A stretch of DNA of 6,711 bases from Phycisphaerae bacterium. Its GTDB lineage: Bacteria > Planctomycetota > Phycisphaerae > Sedimentisphaerales > UBA12454. A program made the translations under genes and the position numbers. Below are positions 1-5,601 of this stretch, piece after piece (positions within the stretch are counted from its first letter, which is position 1; each line of letters opens with the position of its first letter). The stretch is from assembly GCA_028712345.1 (NCBI GenBank), contig JAQTQF010000102.1:1-6711 (forward strand), in the 5' to 3' direction. The notes below the pieces were generated by a model. That model searched no databases, was not told where the DNA came from, and saw only the letters and a program-made list of their open reading frames with translations.

Positions 1-365
1 AGGGCATAGGCGGAGTCCGGGTTCCTATAACGGAAGATACCGATGTACTTCCTCTCGCAAAAGCGTTTAATCTGCCCGTCATAATCGTCGCAAGACCAAA
101 TCTCGGCACAATAAATCATACGCTTCTAACTATTGATGCTGTAAGAGCCGCAAATTTGCCGCTTGCCGGTGTGATAATTAACGGTTATGATGAAAACACC
201 AAAGATTTCGCCGAAAAAACCGGCCCTGCCGTAATTGAAGAAACCGGCAGAGTAAAAATTCTGGCCGTTGTGCCTTTCGACAAACAGACGAACGCGGAAA
301 AAGGCATAATCGGCGACGCAGTGCTGAACGCCTTAAATAAAATTGACTGGCAGAAAATAATATGA
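1..365 (+). CDS. bioD: Dethiobiotin synthetase BioD, C-terminal part (5' end outside window)
   Basis: BioD is the cytosolic ATP-dependent enzyme that closes the ureido ring of 7,8-diaminopelargonate with CO2, the penultimate step of biotin synthesis. The reading frame is open from base 3 to the TGA at 363-365, giving about 120 visible residues. The first visible residues, GIGGVRVPITED, match the family's GAGGxxVP(I/L) loop. They are followed by a beta strand and the strongly conserved segment VARPNLGTINHTLLTIDAVR, then AGVIINGY, whose Asn belongs to the nucleotide-base pocket in BioD, and VLAVVPFD-like residues near the end. The P-loop half lies upstream of the window. The family usually has about 220-240 residues, so roughly half is missing. 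The related CobB/CobQ amidotransferases were considered, but the LGTINHTLLT segment is typical of BioD. The stop overlaps the start of nadB by ATGA. Confidence 0.88.
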   Translation, partial: GIGGVRVPITEDTDVLPLAKAFNLPVIIVARPNLGTINHTLLTIDAVRAANLPLAGVIINGYDENTKDFAEKTGPAVIEETGRVKILAVVPFDKQTNAEKGIIGDAVLNALNKIDWQKII

Positions 366-1993
366 AAGATAATGTTATCAAACTCAAGCGTCCCGATTTG
401 AGACGGTATCTGGCGCCCATCAATACTGCTTCAACCCAACAGTTATTCACCGATTGCCTGATACTCGGCTCCGGCGTCGCGGGCCTTCGCGCGGCGATAG
501 AAGCCGCCTCGGCGGGCAGCGAAGTTATCCTCGTCTGCAAAAAAAATCTCGAAGACAGCAACACCTGGAACGCTCAGGGCGGTATCGCATCGGTGCTCGA
601 CTCGGAAGACAGTTTCAGCTCGCACATCAACGACACATTAAAAACAGGCTGCGGAATATGCAATCTTGACACGGTCGAACAGGTCGTAAAAGACGGCCCT
701 GCCCTTGTCAAAGAACTTCTCGAATGGGGCACGGAGTTCGACAAAACAAAGGACGGAGAGATATCAATCACCCTCGAAGGCGGCCACAGCCACGCAAGAA
801 TCGCTCACGCTCACGGCGACAACACCGGCAGAGCAATCGCAGAAGCCCTGATACATAAAGTCAAAAACCTGGACAATATTACAATCTTCGAAAACTATTA
901 CGCCATCGACCTTATCACAAACGACAACGGCGTATGCCTCGGCGCTACCGGCAGAAATTCAAACGACACAATGGAAATAATCTGGGCAAAGGCAACTATC
1001 CTGGCGACAGGCGGAGCCGGAAGACTCTACCGCGAAACTACAAATCCAGATGTCGCCACTGCCGACGGACTGGCCATTGCCGCCCGCGCCGGAGCTGTCC
1101 TGCGGGATATGGAGTTTATGCAGTTCCACCCGACAACGCTTTACATCGCCGGAGCTTCCCGCGCCCTTATCACAGAAACTCTTCGCGGCGAAGGTGCGAT
1201 TTTGCGCGACATCAATCATAATACCTTTATGGCCGAATATCACCCAAATGCCGAGCTTGCCCCGCGCGACATCGTAAGCAGAGCAATTCTCGCACAGATG
1301 CTCAAAACCGGTTCAACCCATGTATATCTCGACATCAGGCATTTCGACAAGAACTTCTTTGGCAAACGGTTCCCACTTATCAGCGAAATTGTCGCCAGCT
1401 TCGACATCGATATAACCAAAGACCTCATCCCCGTCCGCCCCAGCGCTCATTATATGGTCGGCGGCGTAAAAACCGACAAACTGGCTCAAACAAACATTAA
1501 AAATCTCTTCGCCTGCGGCGAAGTCGCCTCGACAGGCCTGCACGGCGCAAACAGGCTCGGCAGCAATTCGCTTCTCGAAGGTCTGGTCTTCGGCAGAATC
1601 GCAGGCCGTCAGGCCTCAATGCTTTCCGAAAAACAAAACGGTCATCCGGGACTGCGAAAATTCAAATACGATATTCCAACATCAGACCGCAGCAGACTCG
1701 ACACCGCAGATGTGCTCAATTCGCTGAAATCTCTTATGTGGCGAAATGTCGGGATTATCCGCTTTGCAAAACCGCTCGCCGAGACGCAGGAAATAATTGC
1801 CTTCTGGCAGCGGTATGTACTGGACAAGGTTTTCGATTCGGCCTCCGGCTGGGAATGTCAGAATATGCTGACTGTCTGCCTGATGATGGCAAAGGCCGCC
1901 GAAGAAAGAACCGAAAGCCGCGGCACACATTTCAGAGACGACCATCCTCAAACCGATGATGCAAATTTCAAAACCCACATCGAGTTTGAATAA
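362..1993 (+). CDS. nadB: L-aspartate oxidase NadB
   Basis: This FAD flavoenzyme oxidises L-aspartate to iminoaspartate, the first step of de novo NAD synthesis; quinolinate synthase NadA normally takes the product. The 543-residue protein is full length for the family. FAD-binding GSGVAG is at 36-41, the NTWNAQGGIA segment at 67-76, EGGHSHARI at 139-147, ATGGAGRLY at 215-223, FHPTTL at 255-260, APRDIVSRAI at 300-309, SAHYMVGG at 361-368 and the C-terminal FAD clamp GANRLGSNSLLEG at 395-407. His256, Arg302, His363 and Arg398 fall at a constant offset of 12 from E. coli His244, Arg290, His351 and Arg386 (as I recall those numbers). ESRG near residue 518 is the usual helical-domain signature. 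About 30 residues (RRYLAPI..) precede the FAD motif, longer than in E. coli. The ATG overlaps the bioD stop and has no clear Shine-Dalgarno sequence, which suggests translational coupling. No nadA or nadC follows. Succinate dehydrogenase/fumarate reductase flavoprotein is the main alternative and fits less well. Confidence 0.95.
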   Translation: MKDNVIKLKRPDLRRYLAPINTASTQQLFTDCLILGSGVAGLRAAIEAASAGSEVILVCKKNLEDSNTWNAQGGIASVLDSEDSFSSHINDTLKTGCGICNLDTVEQVVKDGPALVKELLEWGTEFDKTKDGEISITLEGGHSHARIAHAHGDNTGRAIAEALIHKVKNLDNITIFENYYAIDLITNDNGVCLGATGRNSNDTMEIIWAKATILATGGAGRLYRETTNPDVATADGLAIAARAGAVLRDMEFMQFHPTTLYIAGASRALITETLRGEGAILRDINHNTFMAEYHPNAELAPRDIVSRAILAQMLKTGSTHVYLDIRHFDKNFFGKRFPLISEIVASFDIDITKDLIPVRPSAHYMVGGVKTDKLAQTNIKNLFACGEVASTGLHGANRLGSNSLLEGLVFGRIAGRQASMLSEKQNGHPGLRKFKYDIPTSDRSRLDTADVLNSLKSLMWRNVGIIRFAKPLAETQEIIAFWQRYVLDKVFDSASGWECQNMLTVCLMMAKAAEERTESRGTHFRDDHPQTDDANFKTHIEFE

Positions 1994-2009
1994 GAGGTTT
2001 TTAATCTGC

Positions 2010-3442
2010 CTATACCTCTACTGTCGGCAGAGCAGGCACATTATCCGGCAGAACGGGTGTTTTTTCTATCACACGCATTGTCTTCCATTTGCCGGCAAGG
2101 AATCGGAAAAAGAATAACATCGCAAGGGCGCATACATAACCGCTCAGCGCAAACCACGCTGCGTAAAGTCTCGACCTGCCCTGCAGAAAACTTACCGCCA
2201 GCCAGCTCGGCACAACCATTATCACCCAGCTAAGAACAACCGAAACCCACATTACGAATCTCGTATCGCCCGCCCCCTTCAGAGCCGCCGAGAAAATAAT
2301 ATTGCCCGTATCGAATATGCAGTAGAAACCGACAAACAGCAGCAGGGTCCTGACGATGGGACTGATTGCCGCAAATTGTTCAGCGGATGCCTGCGCCTTG
2401 AACGGAAGCATAAAAAGCTGTGGGACCGTGTAATAACATATTGCGATAAAAATCATATAGCCGAAAGTAATGTAAGCCGCAGAATGAACAGTCTTCTGCG
2501 CAACATCCGGCCTGTCGGCACCCAGAGCCTTGCCGACAAGCACGCTCGTCGCTATTCCGAACCCAATCATAGGCATAAACGCAAGCGAGTTTATCTGGAA
2601 CGCCATCGCCGTCGCCGCAAATGAAACCGCATCGATTCTTCCGACAAAAACTATAAATAAAGTAAAGCCGAGTATGTCGAGCATAAACTGAACGCCGCTT
2701 GGAACGCCGAACTTCATCAGTCTGCCAAACAGCTCAATATCCAAACCGGTTTGGCTCGTACCGTAAACGCCGCGATTTTCAGTCCGCAAAAATATGACAA
2801 AATAAATTATGACCCCTGCGATATGCGCGATAATAGTCGCCGCCGCCGCCCCTGCGATTCCCATCGGCGCAAAGCCGAAGTGTCCGAAAATCATCGCATA
2901 GTCGAGTATGATATTGATAATTGTTTTAAAGATATTGACCCACATCACAGTCATTGTTTTGCCTCTGCCGGTAAGAAAACACGATACCGACGAGTCAATA
3001 ATCCCCGCGACCGAGCCGAAAGACAGAATCCTGAAATAAGTCAGCTCATAACCCGCAATTGCCGGCTCGTGTCCGACAAGACGAATTAACGGAGCGGCAA
3101 ACATCGCGATTGCCGCCATTATCAGCCCCGCCGCGACACTGAAATATATGCTCTGCCAGACTGCCGGCCCGATTCTCTTGGGCATATTCGCCCCGTCATA
3201 CTGCGAGACAAAAGTGCTTACATAGGTCGCTGTACCCAGAAAAAAGCTGAAAAAAGTAAAATTCAGTATCCCGCCAGCATCGCTCCGCTCATCGCGTCGC
3301 GGTCGTACCACATCAGAAACACCCTGTCCACAAACATTTGCAGGGTAAATGCGCTGGTGCTTAGAATCAGCGGAAAGGCGATTTTCAGAACTTCTTTCAC
3401 GCCGCCGCTGTTTATATCGATTTTTTCAGGATTATTTTTCAT
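2010..3442 (-). pseudogene. MATE-family multidrug/cation efflux transporter, split by a frameshift
   Basis: MATE proteins are 12-helix inner-membrane antiporters that export cationic drugs or metabolites against Na+ or H+. The N-terminal piece (ATG at 3440-3442, or an upstream TTG at 3452-3454) has the family opening VLKIAFPLILSTSAFTLQMFVDRVFL and runs to a TGA at 3263-3265. The rest continues in another frame to the TAG at 2010-2012, with typical MATE segments: TYVSTFVSQYDGA, the helix-3/4 region GRGKTMTVMWVNIFKT, DYAMIFG, and the second-half repeat ALKGAGDTRFVMWVSVV. Joining the frames at 3270-3272, so that MLAG continues as ILNFTFF, gives a continuous protein of about 476 residues, normal for the family. 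One base appears to be missing in the CCC run (plus strand). No slippery heptamer is visible, so a sequencing error or a recent null mutation is more likely than programmed frameshifting. The rest of the reading frame is intact. The gene converges on nadB with a 16-bp gap. The substrate cannot be told from sequence. Confidence 0.88.
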
Positions 3443-3456
3443 TTTCAGAGCCAACT

Positions 3457-3484
3457 ATGTTAAGCTGATTCGCGTATTTTTCAA
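3457..3484 (-). promoter_or_regulatory. Possible sigma70-type promoter for the MATE gene
   Basis: Read on the minus strand, TTGAAA (3484-3479) and TAACAT (3462-3457) are separated by 16 bp and resemble -35 and -10 boxes (5/6 and 4/6 matches to consensus). Transcription from here would begin only a few bases before the ATG at 3442, giving an almost leaderless mRNA. That would agree with the missing Shine-Dalgarno sequence. The region is AT-rich, so a chance match is quite possible. Confidence 0.22.
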
Positions 3485-3511
3485 AATAATAATTTAAGCA
3501 ATTTCTGAAAA

Positions 3512-3601
3512 TGTCATTGCGAGGAGTGAAACGACGAAGCAATCTTCATTGTTGCTTTAAAAAAGATTACTTCCCCCGCTTTTGCGAGGATCGCAATGAC
3601 A
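3512..3601. repeat. 90-bp imperfect palindrome, GTCATTGCGAG type (dispersed REP/MITE-like element)
   Basis: Outer arms TGTCATTGCGA (3512-3522) and TCGCAATGACA (3591-3601) are perfect 11-bp inverted repeats. Inner arms GAAGCAATCTT (3536-3546) and AAGATTACTTC (3563-3573) match with one mismatch. The central loop is TA-rich. Part of the left arm (TGCGAGGA) recurs directly in the right half near 3583-3590. The element sits in the divergent gap between the MATE gene and the flavoprotein gene, ending 25 bp before the latter's ATG. From memory, sequences of the form GTCATTGCGAGGAGCG..GAAGCAATCT occur in many copies in various bacterial genomes, which suggests a dispersed non-coding element. It has no coding capacity and no clear target-site duplication. 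Genome copy number cannot be judged from one window. Confidence 0.75.
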
Positions 3602-3626
3602 AATCAAATTTTTAGAGCTATCGTTT

Positions 3627-4871
3627 ATGATACAGACTGACATTTGCATAATCGGTGCAGGCCCCGCAGGTCTTGCCGCTACGATTGGGGCCAAAGCGAA
3701 AAAGGTAACCCTCGTCGAAGCAAACACGACCGCAGGCAGAAAACTTCTGCTCACAGGCAGAGGCCGATGCAATCTTACCCATATCGGCTCTATCGACGAA
3801 GTTATCAGAGCATATAAACCATTCGACAGATTCGTCCGCCATTGCATCCACGAATTTCCGCCCCAGAAATTGAGGGATTTTTTCTCGCATCGCGGTCTTG
3901 AAACCGTCGCCGACAATAACGGCTGCGTATTCCCCAAAACCGACCGCTCAAGCGATGTAAAGGAATCGCTTCTGGCCGAACTGAAAAAAAACAATATTAA
4001 AACTTATTACGGCAAAAAAATAAACTCCGTCAAAAAATGCGACGATTTATTTATTATCGAATCGGAAAAAATCACAATATCCGCCAAATGCCTAATCATC
4101 GCAACCGGCGGGGTAAGCTGGCCGCAGACAGGCTCAACCGGCGATGGATACGAATTCGCAAAAAGTCTCGGCCATAACATAATAGAACCAAAACCCTGTC
4201 TTATTCCTCTGGTAACTAAAGAAAAATTCTGCTCTTCTCTGGCAGGCATCGGCGTACAAGCCGTTCAGATAACCGGTAAAATAGACGGCAAAAAAATCTC
4301 TTCCTCCGGCCCGATGATTTTCACCCACTCCGGCGTAGGCGGCCCCGCCGTTCTGGATTTCAGCAGACTTATCGCCGAGACACTCGACAAAACCAAAATC
4401 AGGCTCGACATATCCGTAGATTTTCTGCCTGATTTAAAAAACGATGAACTCGATGAAAAACTTGCGGAAACTTTTTCTAAAAGTCCGAAACAATCCGCCT
4501 CTACGGTTCTCTCCGACTTCCTTCCAAAGGCCCTTGCCCGGCAGATATGCGAACAAAACCGGCTGACAAAAACAATTGCCGAGCAAATCAACAAAAAAAC
4601 GAGAAAAACTCTCGTCGAGAATCTGAAAAATTTCCCGTTTACGATTCTTTCCGCCGAGGCCATCGAAAAAGCAACCGTTACCAGAGGAGGCATTGACATC
4701 GGCCAGATTGAGGCCAAAACAATGCAGTCAAAACTTTGCCCCGGCCTGTTTTTTGCCGGCGAAGTAATCAATATTGACGGCCCCTGCGGCGGATACAATC
4801 TCCAGTTCGCCTTTGCCGCAGGTGCACTCGCCGGAAAATCTGCTGTTGAGTTCCTGAACAAAATCGCCTAA
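3627..4871 (+). CDS. HI0933/YhiN/BaiN-family FAD-dependent flavoprotein
   Basis: The 414-residue protein is full length for this family (often annotated as NAD(P)/FAD-dependent oxidoreductase or aminoacetone oxidase family). The dinucleotide-binding GAGPAG is at 10-15, followed by the diagnostic GRKLLLTGRGRCNLT stretch (37-51), IIATGG (157-162) leading to WPQTGSTGDGYEFAKSLGH, the THSGVGGPAVLDFSR block (233-246), VTRGGI, and the C-terminal FAD signature GEVINIDGPCGGYNLQFAFAAG (378-399). Function varies in the family: BaiN has been linked to bile-acid metabolism in gut clostridia. As I recall, E. coli YhiN was recently identified as RdsA, which makes dihydrouridine in 23S rRNA. The second role is more plausible for an environmental bacterium, but it is an inference. 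An in-frame TGA at 3597-3599 lies inside the preceding palindrome, so the ATG at 3627 is the natural start; only a weak AGAG precedes it. The gene is flanked on both sides by palindromic repeats. Confidence 0.9.
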   Translation: MIQTDICIIGAGPAGLAATIGAKAKKVTLVEANTTAGRKLLLTGRGRCNLTHIGSIDEVIRAYKPFDRFVRHCIHEFPPQKLRDFFSHRGLETVADNNGCVFPKTDRSSDVKESLLAELKKNNIKTYYGKKINSVKKCDDLFIIESEKITISAKCLIIATGGVSWPQTGSTGDGYEFAKSLGHNIIEPKPCLIPLVTKEKFCSSLAGIGVQAVQITGKIDGKKISSSGPMIFTHSGVGGPAVLDFSRLIAETLDKTKIRLDISVDFLPDLKNDELDEKLAETFSKSPKQSASTVLSDFLPKALARQICEQNRLTKTIAEQINKKTRKTLVENLKNFPFTILSAEAIEKATVTRGGIDIGQIEAKTMQSKLCPGLFFAGEVINIDGPCGGYNLQFAFAAGALAGKSAVEFLNKIA

Positions 4872-4916
4872 AATACCGCAATGCTATATTTAAGGAATGC
4901 TGAAAACGCAAAAACT

Positions 4917-4999
4917 GTCATTCTGAGTCCGCCGAAGGCGGATGAAGAATCTCTGGCTGTCTCAGATTATAGATTCTTCGGCTAATGCCTCAGAATGAC
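4917..4999. repeat. 83-bp imperfect palindrome, GTCATTCTGAG type (dispersed REP/MITE-like element)
   Basis: Outer arms GTCATTCTGAG (4917-4927) and CTCAGAATGAC (4989-4999) are perfect 11-bp inverted repeats. Inner arms GAAGAATCT (4944-4952) and AGATTCTTC (4971-4979) are perfect over 9 bp around an 18-nt loop. A further small hairpin, TCCGCC-GAA-GGCGGA (4928-4942), is built into the left half. The design parallels the element at 3512-3601, although the sequence belongs to a second type (GTCATTCTGAG..GAAGAATCT) that I also recall as multicopy in many bacteria. It lies 45 bp after the flavoprotein stop and 20 bp before the ATG of the arsenate reductase gene. Its folded RNA could therefore act as a 3' end barrier for one gene or lie in the leader of the next. 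No U-tract follows, so a classical intrinsic terminator is not supported. Confidence 0.75.
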
Positions 5000-5019
5000 C
5001 CATAAATAAAGTGTTTGCT

Positions 5020-5475
5020 ATGGAGCAAGTTAAAGGTTTAATCTTGGCCAAAAAAGACGAAAAACTGAATATACTTTTTCTCTGCACGGGAAACTCCTGC
5101 CGAAGCCAGATGGCCGAGGGCTGGGCAAAAATGCTCAAAAGCGACTGCATCGAACCATTCTCCGCCGGCGTATTTCCGGCAAAAGTAAGCGAGCGGGTAA
5201 TCAAGGTTATGGCCGAGGCGGGTATCGATATTTCAAACCAATACTCCAAACACCTTGACGACCTTTGCGGAATTGATTTCGATTATGTCATTACGCTTTG
5301 TGACAACGCCGCCGAACTTTGCCCCGCATATCCTGCAAAAACAAAGATTATACATAAACCCTTTGCCGACCCGTCCGTAATGATGGGCGATACAGAAATA
5401 GTAATGAATGCCTTTAGAAAAACTCGCGACCAGATTAAAAAATTTATTCTTTCACTGCCCGACAGCCTTGCTTAG
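5020..5475 (+). CDS. arsC: Arsenate reductase, thioredoxin-coupled ArsC type (LMW-phosphatase fold)
   Basis: The likely reaction is cytosolic reduction of arsenate to arsenite using a three-cysteine relay and thioredoxin. The P-loop CTGNSCRS begins at Cys22 (counted from the ATG at 5020). Cys94 and Cys101 lie in ITLCDNAAELCP, and HKPFADPS near 113-120 carries the likely catalytic Asp. The cysteine spacing (72, then 7 residues) equals that of S. aureus pI258 ArsC Cys10, Cys82 and Cys89, so all three redox residues are present. This favours an arsenate reductase over a tyrosine phosphatase. The protein is 151 residues, slightly longer than the usual ~130 because of about 15 extra N-terminal residues. 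An in-frame TGA at 4996-4998, inside the palindrome, limits the start to GTG 5011 or ATG 5020; neither has a Shine-Dalgarno sequence, and an even later start cannot be excluded. No arsR, arsB or acr3 is adjacent in the window. Confidence 0.88.
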   Translation: MEQVKGLILAKKDEKLNILFLCTGNSCRSQMAEGWAKMLKSDCIEPFSAGVFPAKVSERVIKVMAEAGIDISNQYSKHLDDLCGIDFDYVITLCDNAAELCPAYPAKTKIIHKPFADPSVMMGDTEIVMNAFRKTRDQIKKFILSLPDSLA

Positions 5476-5566
5476 CCCCGCCGAATGCGAATGAGTAAAT
5501 GGGTGATTTACGGCGAGGGGCAATTATTCCAAAAGCCCTCAACTTTATGTTGGGGGTTCAGAACCG
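5476..5566 (+). promoter_or_regulatory. Structured intergenic/leader region with competing hairpins
   Basis: Starting immediately after the arsC TAG, three pairings share segments. CCCCGCCG (5476-5483) pairs with CGGCGAGGGG (5511-5520, one or two bulged bases). GAGGGGC (5515-5521) pairs with GCCCTC (5535-5540). CCCTCAAC (5536-5543) pairs with GTTGGGGG (5549-5556) through 8 bp with one T-G wobble and a 5-nt loop. A small GGTTC-A-GAACC palindrome (5555-5565) follows. The first and second, and the second and third, exclude one another, as in attenuators. No U-tract follows the last stem on the plus strand, and no known riboswitch consensus was recognised. It may be the arsC 3' end, the leader of the next gene, or both. 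Confidence 0.3.
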
Positions 5567-5590
5567 CGACAGTAATGGAACGGTAAAAAC

Positions 5591-5597
5591 AAAAGGA
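5591..5597 (+). promoter_or_regulatory. Ribosome binding site of the 5602 gene
   Basis: AAAAGGA ends four bases before the ATG at 5602. It is the only convincing purine-rich Shine-Dalgarno-like sequence ahead of a start in this window. An in-frame TAA at 5584-5586 rules out any earlier start, so the two signals together fix the gene start. Confidence 0.55.
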
Positions 5598-5601
5598 AAA
5601 T

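Noticed and set aside
1993..2019. AGAGGT/ACCTCT inverted repeat in the nadB-MATE convergent gap, a possible bidirectional terminator
   Set aside because: Only 6 bp of stem with a 15-nt loop, overlapping the last MATE codons; too weak to call, although the run of T between the genes is noted.
2376..3089. Plus-strand open frames (82 and 112 codons) inside the MATE gene
   Set aside because: They are Arg/His-rich antisense frames of a strongly conserved membrane protein gene, with no start signal and no family features.
3263..3280. Programmed -1 frameshift in the MATE gene
   Set aside because: The shift site (CTGGCGGGATA on the coding strand) lacks a slippery heptamer and an obvious stimulatory structure, and MATE transporters are not known to use recoding.
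3512..4999. Composite transposon carrying the flavoprotein gene between two palindromes
   Set aside because: The two elements differ in sequence, no transposase or target duplication is visible, and the gene's codon use matches its neighbours.
5536..5556. Intrinsic terminator for arsC
   Set aside because: The stem is good, but on the plus strand it is followed by TTCAGAACC rather than a T-tract. The T-tract exists only on the opposite strand, where no gene ends.
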